Both the position numbers and the translations under genes were made by a program. A DNA stretch of 64,000 bases from Fodinibacter sp963811825 (lineage in GTDB: Bacteria > Actinomycetota > Actinomycetes > Actinomycetales > Dermatophilaceae). Position 1 is the stretch's first letter. Every line of letters begins with the position of its first letter. The notes beneath the pieces were generated by a model. That model searched no databases and was not told where the DNA came from. It worked only from the letters and a program-made list of their open reading frames with translations. This document shows, piece by piece, positions 34,176-43,653 of the stretch. The stretch lies in the NCBI GenBank assembly GCA_963811825.1, contig CAWESS010000024.1:1-64000 (forward strand), given 5' to 3'.

Positions 34176-36888
34176 TCACGGCGTCACGGCGAGGATGCCG
34201 TGCGCGCCCCGTTCGGCATCGGCCATGGCGTGCGTGACGAAGGGGTAGCTCCCGGGCTCGTCGAGGGCGAGCTCGACGAAGCCACCCTGCGCGGGGGCGA
34301 GGCCGAGCACCTGGCTCCCGCCGGCACCGACACCCACACCGGCCTCGGTGGAGGCGCCGTCGATCGGCCCGCGCCCGTCGCGCAGCAGGTAGGCGCCCTC
34401 GCTCCACACCGTGTCGAACTGCCCGCCGACGACATGGAAGGCGGATCCGCGGTTCGGGCCCGCCGCGAGGACCCAGAGCCGCACGCGTTCCCCGACCCGC
34501 GCCGTGAGGGGCTCGGCGTCGTACTGGTTCGCGACCCCGTTGAACACGACGGCATCGGGGGTGTCGGCGGCGGCGGAGTCGGCGTCGACCTCACGGACCG
34601 CGGTCTCGCCGTCGCCGTCGACATGGGCTTCCGACTGCACGAGCACGTAGCTGCGGTCGACGGCGGGCAGGCCGGCGGGCTCGATGACCACGGCGCCGTG
34701 CATGCCGGCCGCGATGTGGGCACTCATCGGCATGGTCGAGCAGTGGTACATCCAGATGCCGGCGCGCTCGGCCGTGAACCGGTAGGTGAGCGAGCTGCCG
34801 GGCGCGATGGTGCGCATGACCTCGCCGGGTGCGCGCTCGCCCGCGTGGAAGTCGACGGAGTGCCCCATCGACCCGTGGTTGACCAGGGTCACGACGAAGG
34901 TGTCACCGACGCGCCCGTGCAGGGTCGGGCCGGGGACCGAACCTCCGAAGGTCCACCGCTTCTGGCGCACGCCGGGCGCGATCTCGAGCTCGACCTCCTC
35001 CACGGTCAGGGTGACCTCGCGAACGGTCGCGGCGTCCAGGGGTGGCAGCGCGGCATCCACGGCGCGGAAGGAGGCATCCGGCTTCCTGGCCGAGTCGGAT
35101 GCCGTGGTCCGTCGCCGATGCGTCGGTCACCCAGGCCGCGTCGGTCCCCTGCGGGGAACCGCCCTCGACGACGACGTCGAGCACCATGCCCATCGGGCGG
35201 TGGCCGACGATCGTGCACCAACCCTGGCCACTGCCACCGACCACACCGGCGTCGAGGGTCGCCGAGCGGCCCGGCATCACCCGCGGGGTGTGGACGTCCC
35301 CACCGAAGGAGAGGTCGTGGGGCGACCCCTCGTCGACGTTGACGAGCTCGATGACCAGCCGGTTGCCGACCGGAACGGTGATCGACGCGGGCGAGAACGC
35401 CATGTCGCGGGCCTCGATGCGCACGCGGGTGGTCTCACCGGTCGGCGTGACGGTTCCCGTGGCGAGGAGGCCGCCGCCGGCCACCGTGCCAGCGGCGTCG
35501 GGCGCCAGGCCCGCGGCCGCCGGGTCGAAGGCCACCCCGAGCGTGACCGCGAGGGCGATGCTGGCCACGCCGGCGACGAGCTGCGCCGATGACCACACGC
35601 GCGGCTCCGGGCCGGCTCGCTGCGGTCGCTTCGAGTGCTCGTCGGCCTCGGCCACGGCCGCGATGAGGGCCGTCCGGGCAGTGACGGCGGCGCGGACGGC
35701 CCGCAGCAGCAGCGGGATGAACGCTGCGAGCGCCACGAGAACGAGGGTCGAGGCGGCGACGCGGACGGCGCTGGGGACGGGCAGCAGGCACACGAGCAGG
35801 CCGAGGTTGATGACGGTCACCCGCAGCACCGCGACGCGGTTGAGCTCGGCCGACCCGGCGCGGACCACCGACGGCCCGCCACCGAGCACGGTCGGCACGA
35901 GGTGGCTGAGGGCACCCGCGAGCAACTGGGCGGCGAAGCCCACCGCGACGACGGCGGCGACCACGCCGTAGCCGTCGGCCACCTCGGCCCACGTCCCCGC
36001 GGTCGCCACGCTGCCAGGCGAGCAGGCCGAGGGCGACCAGCGGCCCAGCCGAGGGCCGCCGAGACCGACCACGTCGCGAAGACCCGCGGGGGTGCCTGTG
36101 CGGGCTGGCGCGAGGAGGGCCCGCCCCCACCAGGCCAGCCCGCCGGCATACGCCGTGAGCCCCACGAGGGCGGCGGCCCGCGAGCCGGCCAGGGCCCCGG
36201 CACCGACGACGCCGACCGCGATGACGAGCACCGGCAGTGCCTGGCGGGCGAGGCGCTCGGCCCGGTCGTCCATGCGGGTGCGCAGCATCGTGGGCCACAG
36301 CGTGACGAGCGTTCCCGTGACCGTGAGGCCGATCCAGCCGAGCACCATGACCATCGAGTGGGCCACGAGCACGCGGCCGTGGGTCACGTCGTCCAGCCCT
36401 CGCGCGAGCCAGGCCCCGAGGCCGGCGCCGACGGGCACGCAGGCCGCGGCGGCGAGGTAGTAGCGCACCGTCACCCGGAACCGCCCGGGCAGCGCGTGCC
36501 GCAACCGCCGCCACAGCTGGATGCCGTGCCACACGACCGCCGTCGACACCGCCACCGCGCCCGCCAGGGTGAGCGGCCAGAGCGAGGTCGGCACCCCGAC
36601 GAGAACGGCGGTCTGGCCGGCGACGAGCAGGCCGATCCGCCGGTTCTGCTGGGGGCGCTCGTCGAGCGAGGACGAGGTCTTGAGCAGGGCCTGGGTGAAG
36701 TGGGTGCTCCACACCACGGCCGAGTGCGTGAGCGCCCCGAGCAGCACGAGGTGCACGAGCAGCCACGTCGCGGCGGGCACGAACGGGTGCAGGAGGGACA
36801 GCAGCACCGCCAGGCCGAGCCACACCAGCCCCGGGCGGTCCCGAAGCGCCCAGCTGCCCCGGCGTGGGCCGGGGGGTCGGGTCGTCAC
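34176..36888 (-). CDS. Membrane-anchored multi-cupredoxin copper oxidase, nitrite-reductase-like (frameshifted)
   Basis: About 900 residues. The N-terminal half has roughly ten spans, including HSMVMVLGWIGLTVTGTLV as in NnrS/heme-oxidase-like membrane domains. A small cupredoxin follows (ARDMAFSPASITVPVGNRLV, GWCTIVGHRPMGM). A two-cupredoxin module ends the protein. Copper ligands visible there: type-2 His in GHSVDFHAG, type-1 Cys-His-Met in WMYHCSTMPMSAHIAAGMHG, and a later His in YPFVTHAMADAERGAH. The position equivalent to the catalytic His of classical NirK (GGHGD) reads GGQFD, so nitrite reduction is doubtful. Frame breaks lie near 36010-36050 and 35100. GTG 36888 overlaps the DUF2249 gene's stop. 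Confidence 0.75.
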
Positions 36889-37655
36889 GGGCGGATGATG
36901 GCGGGGGTGAGGGCGTGCACGCGCTCCCACTCCATCCCCGCGAAGGCGATCGCGGCGGCCGGGAACAGCCCGTTCTCCTCGCGGTCGATGTGGTGGCGCA
37001 GCGACAGCTCGAAGGCCGGGAAGGAGGCGTGGTCCCCGGCCCTGATCGCCGCGAGGGCGGCGTCGAGGGCGGTGTGTTCGGCGCAGAGCCCACGCACGTG
37101 GTCGGTGAACTCGTCGTCCTCGGCGAGCACGGTGAACAGGCCCGCCTCCTCGGCCCCGGTGTGCGGGTCGAGCAGCCGGGCCAGGGCGTCGGCCGCCGCG
37201 ACGACCGCGTCGTCGTCGCGGCGCTCACACGCCCGACGCAGGATGCCGGACGCGTTGATGATCTCGACGTGCTCGGCCATGAAGCGGCCGATCACCTCGA
37301 TGCTCTCGCACCCGCAGTAGGAGCACACGGCGGTGTTGTCCCGGTCCCTGTCCCGGCTCAGGCGCGAGGGAGTGAGCCGCAGCCGCCAGGCGTCGGGCCC
37401 TTCGGCGAGGTAGCGGACCGACACCGCGCCGGCCTCGCGGTCGGCGATCTGGGCCAGCAGGGGCTTGGGGTCGTGCGGCGCGACGAGGTCGAGGGACCCC
37501 CCGGCGGGGATGGCCGAGAGTGCACCGAAGACGGTGGCGTGGCGGATGGCGTGCGGCACCGCACGCACGTCGAGCTCGGGGATGCCGTGGTCGTCATCGC
37601 CACAGCTGCAGGTGTGCTGGCCTCCGCCGGCGAGGGGAAGGGTCGTGTGCTCCAT
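36885..37655 (-). CDS. DUF2249 and hemerythrin-like domain protein
   Basis: A protein of 256 residues. The N-terminus carries CSCGDDDHG, then a SirA-like DUF2249 domain (ELDVRAVPHAIRHATVFGAL, LDLVAPHDPKPLLAQI), a CSYCGCES cluster and a C-terminal hemerythrin bundle with FMAEHVEII, DPHTGAEEAGLFTVL, AEHTALDAAL and LRHHIDREENGLFP. Related proteins (YtfE/ScdA-like and DUF2249 proteins) act in nitrosative-stress defence and iron-sulfur repair. GGAGG lies six bases before the ATG. It is the first gene of an operon with the copper oxidase and is divergent from a SufR-like regulator. Confidence 0.8.
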   Translation of the reverse strand: MEHTTLPLAGGGQHTCSCGDDDHGIPELDVRAVPHAIRHATVFGALSAIPAGGSLDLVAPHDPKPLLAQIADREAGAVSVRYLAEGPDAWRLRLTPSRLSRDRDRDNTAVCSYCGCESIEVIGRFMAEHVEIINASGILRRACERRDDDAVVAAADALARLLDPHTGAEEAGLFTVLAEDDEFTDHVRGLCAEHTALDAALAAIRAGDHASFPAFELSLRHHIDREENGLFPAAAIAFAGMEWERVHALTPAIIRP

Positions 37656-37705
37656 GTTGGTCCTCCGGTTGCTCTATTTTCTACAACGACATTGTTTATA
37701 ATGAC
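37656..37705. promoter_or_regulatory. AT-rich divergent promoter/operator region
   Basis: Between the DUF2249-hemerythrin operon and the regulator lies one of the few AT-rich stretches of the window. It holds ACAACGACATTGT (37683-37695, ACAA/TTGT arms) and CATT-GTTTAT-AATG (37690-37703). Either could be the operator for the adjacent regulator. Confidence 0.5.
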
Positions 37706-38494
37706 ATGGTGAAAACTACTCCGCCTCTGGGCCCTGCTCCAAGTCGGGTACGTCCGGCAGGCGGAGCCGAGGCCCCGGAGCCCCTCGATCCCTCGCGCCT
37801 CCGGGTGCTCCGGCGCGTCGCCGAGAGCGGGCGCGGCCAGACGGTGGGCGAGCTGGCGGCGGTCCTCGGCGGGCACCCCAACTCGACCCGGCACCACCTG
37901 CGCGCCCTGGTCACCGCGGGGCTCGTGCAGGTGCAGGCGCAGGCCCCGGCCGGCGAGGGCTCCGGCCGGGGCCGGCCCGCGGTGCGCTACGTCGTGACGA
38001 CCGAGGGCCGGTACGCGGCATCCGGCTCCGTGGCGGGCGACCCGTCCGTGGAGGAGTACCTGGCGCTCGCGGGGGCCTTCGCCGACCGGTTGGCAGCCCT
38101 CGGCGTCGACGCCGAGGAGGAGTCCCGGTCGGTCGGACGGGCCTGGGGCACCACGCTTGCCGCCCGCGACCTCGCCCCGCCCAGTGAGAACTCCGTTCCC
38201 AGGGATCGTGGCGAACCACGGCGACACGTCCTGGCCCTGCTGGAACGCCTCGGGTTCTCCCCCCGCGTGCGCCCTGCCGCGGGTGACGAGGCGCCCGAGG
38301 ACCCCCGCGAGGTCGAGCTGCGCACCTGTCCGCTCCTCGATGCCGCGAGACGGCATCCGGAGGTGGTCTGCCAGGTGCACGCCGGGCTGGTGAGCGGCGC
38401 GGATGCCGTGTACGGCGGCTCGGGCGAGGGCGTGCGGCTCGTGCCGTTCGCCAGTCCCGGGGCATGTCACCTCACGCTGGCGTCGGACCGGTAA
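37706..38494 (+). CDS. SufR/ArsR-like winged-helix regulator with Cys motif
   Basis: A protein of 262 residues. The winged helix is at about residues 35-105 (LRVLRRVAESGRGQTVGELA, HPNSTRHHLRALVTAGLV, GRGRPAVRYVVT). The C-terminal half ends in ELRTCPLLDAARRHPEVVCQ followed by VHAGLVSG. This CPxxxxA...PEVVCxxH arrangement matches the iron-sulfur-binding part of SufR-type regulators. It is therefore a candidate Fe-S sensor of NO or redox state controlling the divergent hemerythrin-copper oxidase operon. The regulator-target link is inferred from position. Confidence 0.75.
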   Translation: MVKTTPPLGPAPSRVRPAGGAEAPEPLDPSRLRVLRRVAESGRGQTVGELAAVLGGHPNSTRHHLRALVTAGLVQVQAQAPAGEGSGRGRPAVRYVVTTEGRYAASGSVAGDPSVEEYLALAGAFADRLAALGVDAEEESRSVGRAWGTTLAARDLAPPSENSVPRDRGEPRRHVLALLERLGFSPRVRPAAGDEAPEDPREVELRTCPLLDAARRHPEVVCQVHAGLVSGADAVYGGSGEGVRLVPFASPGACHLTLASDR

Positions 38495-38504
38495 TCTCAC
38501 GGTC

Positions 38505-39881
38505 ATGGGCAATGGTGCGGCGATCTTCGACCTTGACCGCACGCTGCTCCAGGGCGGCACCGGGCCCCTGCTGTCGAGGGCGATGTACGACCTCGGGGTG
38601 GTCACCCGCAAGCTGCCCGGCGAGAAGCTGCTCTACGGGATGTTCGACCTCATCGGCGAGACGCTGCCCTCGATCTTCCTGGCCCGGCAGGCGACCCTCG
38701 TCGCCAAGGGCCGCGAGATGGCGATCTTCGACGAGGCAGCCGTCGCGGCCGCCGAGTCCATCGCTGCCGTCGTGCACCCCTTCGCCCTCAGCCTCATCGA
38801 GCAGCACAAGAAGGCCGGGCGGCCGGTCGTCCTCGCGACGACCACGCCCCACCACCTCATCAAGCCGCTGGCCGACCGGCTGGGCTTCGACCACGTCATC
38901 GCGACGCGCTACACGATCACCGAGGACGGGAAGTTCGACGGCTCGATCACCGGCAACTTCGTGTGGTCACGGGGCAAGATCGCCGCTGTTCGCGAGTGGG
39001 CCGAGCGTGAGGACATCGACCTCGCCGAGAGCTTCGCGTACTCCGACTCGATCTTCGACCTGCCCCTGCTGTCGGCCGTGGGCTCGCCCGCGGCGGTCAA
39101 CCCCGACCCGCGCCTGACCCTGTATGCCGTGGCGCGCGGCTGGCCGATCGTGCACTTCGACGTCTCACCCGGGGTCTTCAAGGTGCCGGTGGTCGGGATC
39201 GAGCTGCAGCGGCTGCTGTTCCTCGCGAGCCCGCCGGTGCTCACGCCCTACGCCCGCTTCGACATCGCCGGCATCGAGAACATCCCGCGCCACGGCCCGG
39301 CCATCCTCGTGGCCAACCACCGCTCGTACTTCGACCTCCAGACGATGATCCAGGTGCTGCGCGCCTCGGGGCGCACGGCTCGGGCCCTGGGCAAGAAGGA
39401 GATCTTCGACGTGCCGGGCATCGGAGCCATCGCGACGGCCCTCGGTGGCATCGCCGTCGACCGCGGCACCGGTGGCCACGACTCCTTCGAGAACGCCGCG
39501 GTCTCGCTCGAGGGCGGCGAGATGGTGGCGCTCATGCCGCAGGGGACCATCCCCCGGGGCGAGAAGTTCTACGACCCGGTGCTCAAGGGGAAGACGGGTG
39601 CCGCCCGGTTGGCCGCGATGTCCCGGGCCCCCGTCATCCCCATCGGCATCTGGGGCAGCGAGCAGGTCTGGCCGCGGTCGTCAGCCGTGCCGAACGTCCT
39701 CAACGTCACCAGCCCTCCGACGGTGCGGGTTCGTGTCGGCGAGCCCGTCGAGCTGAAGTACCGCTCTCCCGCCGCCGACACCAAGCGCATCATGGCGGCG
39801 ATCGCGGACTGCCTGCCCCCGGAGGCCCGCGAGGCGCGGACGCCGACCGAGGAAGAGATCCGGCTCGCCACCCCCAGCTGA
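38505..39881 (+). CDS. plsC: Bifunctional HAD-IB phosphatase / 1-acylglycerol-3-phosphate acyltransferase
   Basis: A protein of 458 residues. The N-terminal HAD-IB domain shows AAIFDLDRTLLQGGTGPLLS (DxDxT), VVLATTTPHHLIKPLADRLG and SFAYSDSIFDLPLLSAVG. The C-terminal PlsC domain (from about residue 250) shows ILVANHRSYFDLQT (HX4D), GKKEIFDVPGIG and VALMPQGTIPRGEKFY. The same fusion is known in mycobacteria and may couple phosphate removal with lysophosphatidate acylation. TAATCT begins 13 nt before the ATG. The TGA stop lies inside the 39-bp repeat. Confidence 0.88.
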   Translation: MGNGAAIFDLDRTLLQGGTGPLLSRAMYDLGVVTRKLPGEKLLYGMFDLIGETLPSIFLARQATLVAKGREMAIFDEAAVAAAESIAAVVHPFALSLIEQHKKAGRPVVLATTTPHHLIKPLADRLGFDHVIATRYTITEDGKFDGSITGNFVWSRGKIAAVREWAEREDIDLAESFAYSDSIFDLPLLSAVGSPAAVNPDPRLTLYAVARGWPIVHFDVSPGVFKVPVVGIELQRLLFLASPPVLTPYARFDIAGIENIPRHGPAILVANHRSYFDLQTMIQVLRASGRTARALGKKEIFDVPGIGAIATALGGIAVDRGTGGHDSFENAAVSLEGGEMVALMPQGTIPRGEKFYDPVLKGKTGAARLAAMSRAPVIPIGIWGSEQVWPRSSAVPNVLNVTSPPTVRVRVGEPVELKYRSPAADTKRIMAAIADCLPPEAREARTPTEEEIRLATPS

Positions 39882-39916
39882 CCCCAGCTTTCCCTCCCCA
39901 TGAGGGAAACCCGAGG
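39878..39916 (+). repeat. Dispersed 39-bp gene-end repeat, copy 2
   Basis: 38/39 identical to copy 1 (2341-2379) and in the same relation to its gene: CTGA supplies the stop, then CCCCAGC and a perfect 8-bp hairpin TTTCCCTC / GAGGGAAA around CCCAT. The outer hairpin of copy 1 is missing here. The element probably serves as terminator or 3'-end processing signal. Confidence 0.75.
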
Positions 39917-39954
39917 GGTGGCGAAGTGGGGCCGGGACCGACAGGCTGAGCCCC

Positions 39955-41385
39955 ATGACCGCACCCACGACCGTCGTGCTCTTCGGTGCCACCGGGGACC
40001 TGGCCAAGCGCAAGCTGATCCCCGGGCTGCTCCACCTCTTCCAGTCCGGGCTCGTCGACGACCTGCGCGTCGTCGGGACCAGCCTGGACGAGATGAACCC
40101 CGACGCCTTCCGCGACCTCGCGCTCATCGCGATCCGCGAGCACAGCACCCGGGAGATGAGCGACGACGACTGGCACGCCTTCGCGCAGCGCCTGGACTAC
40201 GTCCCCCTGTCAGCGGGCCCGGACGCGCTGCGTGCCGCCGCCGCCCGCGCCGAGGAGCTGCTGCCCGGCGAGGTGAACCAGCGACTGCACTACCTGTCGG
40301 TGCCGCCCAAGGCCGCGCTGGCCGCGGTTCACACCATCGCCGAGGCCGACCTCGCCGTGCGCAGCCGCGTCGTCATGGAGAAGCCGTTCGGCACCGACTA
40401 CGCCTCGGCCGTCAAGCTCAACGCCCAGCTGCACGAGGTCTTCGACGAGGAGCAGATCTTCCGGATCGACCACTTCCTCGGCAAGGAGGCGGCGCAGAAC
40501 ATCCTCGCGTTCCGCTTCGCCAACGGCCTGTTCGAGCCCATCTGGCACCGAAACAGCATCTCCCACATCGAGATCGACGTCCCCGAGACCTTGGGCCTGA
40601 CCCAGCGCGGCGACTTCTACGAGTCGACCGGTGCCTACCGCGACATGGTCGTGACCCACCTGTTCCAGATCCTCGCGTTCACCGCGATGGAGCCGCCGAC
40701 CTCGCTCGAGCCGAGTGCGATCAGCCGCGAGAAGAACAAGGTCTTCCGCTCGATGCAGCCGATCCAGCCCAGCGACGTCGTGCGCGGCCAGTACACCGGC
40801 TACCACGACGAGCCCGGGGTCAAGCACGACTCCGAGACCGAGACCTTCGTCGCGCTCAAGTGCTACGTCGACAACTGGCGCTGGGCGGGCGTGCCGTTCT
40901 ACCTGCGCACCGGCAAGCGGATGGCCGAGGGCGCGCGGATCATCTCCATCGCGTTCCGCGAGCCGCCGCAGTCGATGTTCCCGGTGGGCTCGGGTGTCGG
41001 CGACAACGGCCCCGACCACCTGACCTTCGACCTGGCCGACAAGTCGCGCATGTCGCTGTCCTTCTACGGCAAGCGGCCCGGCCCGGGCTTCCGGCTCGAC
41101 AAGCTCTCGATGCAGTTCGCCATGCAGGAGACGTCCTGGGCGGGTGCCGTGCTCGAGGCCTACGAGCGGCTCATCTACGACGCGGCCCGCGGCGACCGCA
41201 CGCTGTTCACCTCGGCATCGGGCATCGAGCGCCTGTGGGAGATCTCGCAGCCGCTGCTCGAGAACCCCCCGACCGTGCGGCCCTACGCGCAGGGGACGTG
41301 GGGGCCGAACCAGATCCACCAGCTCATCTCGCCGTACACGTGGCGGCTGCCCTTCGAGCGGGCCTGGCGCGAGCGCAAGATCTGA
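39955..41385 (+). CDS. zwf: Glucose-6-phosphate dehydrogenase
   Basis: A protein of 476 residues that oxidises glucose-6-phosphate with NAD(P)+ in the pentose phosphate pathway. The nucleotide-binding motif is VVLFGATGDLAKRKL (residues 7-21). The active-site signature RIDHFLGKEAAQN is at about 170-182, with VVMEKPFGTD upstream. The end WGPNQIHQLISPYTWRLPF is typical. It stands alone, without the usual OpcA/Pgl/Tal neighbours, so it may be a second Zwf isozyme. The start ATG is well placed at the conserved N-terminus. Confidence 0.95.
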   Translation: MTAPTTVVLFGATGDLAKRKLIPGLLHLFQSGLVDDLRVVGTSLDEMNPDAFRDLALIAIREHSTREMSDDDWHAFAQRLDYVPLSAGPDALRAAAARAEELLPGEVNQRLHYLSVPPKAALAAVHTIAEADLAVRSRVVMEKPFGTDYASAVKLNAQLHEVFDEEQIFRIDHFLGKEAAQNILAFRFANGLFEPIWHRNSISHIEIDVPETLGLTQRGDFYESTGAYRDMVVTHLFQILAFTAMEPPTSLEPSAISREKNKVFRSMQPIQPSDVVRGQYTGYHDEPGVKHDSETETFVALKCYVDNWRWAGVPFYLRTGKRMAEGARIISIAFREPPQSMFPVGSGVGDNGPDHLTFDLADKSRMSLSFYGKRPGPGFRLDKLSMQFAMQETSWAGAVLEAYERLIYDAARGDRTLFTSASGIERLWEISQPLLENPPTVRPYAQGTWGPNQIHQLISPYTWRLPFERAWRERKI

Positions 41386-41431
41386 CCGGGATGCCGTGGC
41401 GCCGCTCCCAGCGCCGACACCCATGCTTGTC

Positions 41432-41454
41432 CTCTACCTAGCCCCTAGGTAGAG
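41432..41454 (+). promoter_or_regulatory. Perfect palindromic operator over the PadR promoter
   Basis: 10-bp arms CTCTACCTAG and CTAGGTAGAG around CCC. The right arm overlaps TAGAGT (41450-41455), which starts 12 nt before the ATG and so is the likely -10 box of a leaderless transcript. Binding by the encoded PadR protein would block its own promoter. Confidence 0.75.
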
Positions 41455-41461
41455 TACGACC

Positions 41462-41791
41462 ATGACCAACGCTCCGCGGATGACGATGGCCACCCAGCTC
41501 GTGCTACGGGCCCTGCTCGCAGACCCTGACGAGGAGCTGTACGGCAGCGAGATCGCGGATGCCGCTGGTCTGATGAGTGGGACCCTCCACCCCATCCTGG
41601 CGCGGCTCGAGCAGGCTGGCTGGGTCTCGTCGCGGTGGGAGGACATCGATCCCCAGGTCGCGGGTCGGCCTGTTCGCAGGTACTACCGCATCACCGGCGT
41701 GGGCGCGCAGAGCGCCCGAGCCGAACTGGCTCGAGTGGCCCGGCCTCGGCCGGGACGCCTCGCGCCCCACCCGGAGCCGGGTCTGTCGTGA
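41462..41791 (+). CDS. PadR-family transcriptional regulator
   Basis: A protein of 109 residues. The winged helix is TQLVLRALLADPDEELYGSE and IADAAGLMSGTLHPILARLE, then the wing QVAGRPVRRYYRITGVG. The fold matches short PadR proteins with a minimal C-terminal dimerisation helix. A perfect palindrome overlaps its promoter, implying autoregulation. Its stop overlaps the next gene's GTG, typical of PadR genes paired with a co-transcribed membrane or accessory protein. The effector is unknown. Confidence 0.88.
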   Translation: MTNAPRMTMATQLVLRALLADPDEELYGSEIADAAGLMSGTLHPILARLEQAGWVSSRWEDIDPQVAGRPVRRYYRITGVGAQSARAELARVARPRPGRLAPHPEPGLS

Positions 41792-42195
41792 GCGGCCCCG
41801 CAGCCCCGCAAGCGGTGACCCCGACGGCGCGCCTCCTCGTCAGCGCCGCCACGTCCACGCTCGGGTCGGCTGCGGTACGCGAGCGCTATCGCCAGGAGCA
41901 CCTTGGCGAGCTGTCCGCGCTCCCCGCGTCACGCCAGTTCCGCTATGCCGTCGGAGCGTTGACGACCTCGTGGGCTCTTCGGCGTGCTCTGTCCCAGGAG
42001 AAGGACATGAACCTCACCCCCACCCGACCTGCCAAGCCCCTGCTCTGCCGACTCAACCTGCATCACCGGTGGACCGCCGAGCACAATCCCGCCGGGGAGC
42101 GATACCGCCGGTGCAGCAAGTGCGGCAAGGACGACTTCGGCGACCCACGCGGCGGGACGCCGAACCCCAAGCGCCCCGCCATGCCCTTCGGCTAG
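41788..42195 (+). CDS. PadR-linked hypothetical protein with C-terminal zinc-ribbon segment
   Basis: 135 residues from GTG 41788. The first half (LLVSAATSTLGSAAVRERYR, HLGELSALPASRQFRYAVGA) resembles the short helical proteins co-transcribed with PadR regulators. The second half, from an internal ATG at 42007 with AGGAGAAGG before it, reads MNLTPTRPAKPLLCRLNLHH and then RRCSKCGKDDFGD, a small zinc-ribbon type. Two separate proteins in the same frame, or a fusion by loss of an intervening stop, are both possible. Function unknown. Confidence 0.6.
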   Translation: MSGPAAPQAVTPTARLLVSAATSTLGSAAVRERYRQEHLGELSALPASRQFRYAVGALTTSWALRRALSQEKDMNLTPTRPAKPLLCRLNLHHRWTAEHNPAGERYRRCSKCGKDDFGDPRGGTPNPKRPAMPFG

Positions 42196-42223
42196 GACCA
42201 GGCGCCACCGCCACTGATGACGG

Positions 42224-43550
42224 TCACGGGCAGCGTGGTACCGGCGCGCTGTACGTCGTGTTCGACCGGTTGGACACGTAGTAGTCGCTCACCCAGCGCC
42301 CGTCGACGAGCTGGTTCCAGACGCGGGTCGTGCTGACGAGCGTTCCCGACTTCTGGCAGGCGACGTAGGCCAGCGCTCCGCCCTGGAGCGGCTGGTTGAG
42401 GTTGGTGTAGGTCGTCCCCGGCCCCGACCGTGTGTTCACCGGCGTGGCGATGGTGGTCTGTCCGGGGTAGGAGCAGCGGGGCAGGACGGCGCTGAACGTG
42501 GTCGAGGACGGCGTCGAGACGTACCGGTCGGAGACGTACCCGCCGGTGCTGGTGCGGTCCCAGACCGAGGTCGTCCCGACCAGCTGACCGCGGGCCTGGC
42601 AGATGACCGACACCGTGCTCCCTGCCGGTAGCTGGCCGGTGATGGCGGCAGTGGTGCTCGGCGCGCTGCGCACGTTCAGCGGGGTGCTGCTCGTGACGCG
42701 GAAGGCCTTGGCGACGGTGGCCACCGGGCCCTTGATGATGTCGCTGTCGATGTTGAGGGAGACGCCGCCCCAGGTCTCCGGCGTGGTCGCCCCGGTACTG
42801 CTTGGCCCGCTGCCACTCCGCCCACAGGCTGTTGCCGGCGGTGGGCCAGCCGGTCACGGTGGCGACGGTGTCCCACCGAGCCATCCACACGGCATCCGGT
42901 CGTGCCAGCGAGGTGGAGAGGTAGCTTCCCGCGAGGTCGCGCAGGCCGGAGTCCTGGTGAACGTAGACGCCGGCGAGGTAGCCGCCGCGGTGCAGGGCGC
43001 GGGTCCACTCCGAGACGTAGGTGCGCACGGCCGCGACGCAGGAGGTGTTGGTGCGGTCGTAGTGCTCGACGTCGGCGTAGAGGGCGCTGCCGGGAAGGAG
43101 CCCGAGCGCCCGGGCCTGGGTCACGGCGTCGGTGCCGTCCGCGCTGCCGCGGGCCGCCGCAGCACTGGCCGTGTACCGGTAGGGCTTGGATCCGTTCATG
43201 CAGAACGGCTGGTCGCCGAAGTACGTCGGGACGAGCGACCACCCCGCCGCCGCCGCGCCACGGACCCAGGCTGCCGTCAGGTTGGGCTGGGTGCAGCCGC
43301 GGTTGCGGCCCCCGAAGTAGATGTTGACGCCGGTGTAGGGCGAGGTCCCACGCCACGCGGCCAGGGCTGCCAGCGACGGCGCCGTGCAGGTGTCGAAGAA
43401 GCGCCCCTGTGCCCGGGTCGCGGATGATGCCGCGGGATAGGTCGCCGGCGTGGCCGGGTCGGCCCGCGCCGAGTCAGGGACGACCACCCCGATCGCCAGC
43501 ACCGAGATGAGGGCGGCGAGTGAGGTGAGTGCTCGTGGGTGGTGTGACAT
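42224..43550 (-). CDS. Secreted DUF1906 glycoside-hydrolase-like protein with SH3 repeats (frameshifted)
   Basis: About 441 residues. A signal peptide (residues 1-31, ending DSARA) precedes a DUF1906 (Rv2525c-like) TIM-barrel domain: FDTCTAPSLAALAAWRGTSP, GVNIYFGGRNRGC, WSLVPTYFGDQPFC, LYADVEHYD and YLAGVYVHQDSG. Two bacterial SH3 repeats follow (LNVRSAPSTTAAITGQLPAG and VNTRSGPGTTYTNLNQPLQG). One extra base near 42792 separates the domains. DUF1906 relates to GH25 lysozymes and the SH3 repeats suggest cell-wall binding, so a peptidoglycan-active or wall-bound role is likely. GGGAG precedes the ATG. Confidence 0.8.
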
Positions 43551-43635
43551 GACCGATCTCCCTGGTGGGAGCCCCTGGGAGCCAGGCTCCACACCTCCAT
43601 GATGCGCCTGCTGCCGCCGTACCGGTAGGGGTGTG

Positions 43636-43653
43636 TGACCGGTAATCCGGTCA
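43636..43653 (-). terminator. Small inverted repeat at the diacylglycerol kinase stop
   Basis: TGACCGG-TAAT-CCGGTCA is a perfect 7-bp inverted repeat that includes the kinase stop codon. A further GC-rich repeat (GGAGCC..GGCTCC) lies at about 43567-43590 before the DUF1906 gene. Together they may terminate the kinase transcript; no gene lies in 43551-43650. Confidence 0.45.

Noticed and set aside
34176..36888. Calling the cupredoxin protein a nitrite reductase (nirK)
   Set aside because: The catalytic His position reads Gln and the protein has a large membrane domain and an extra cupredoxin, so the function is not safe to assign.
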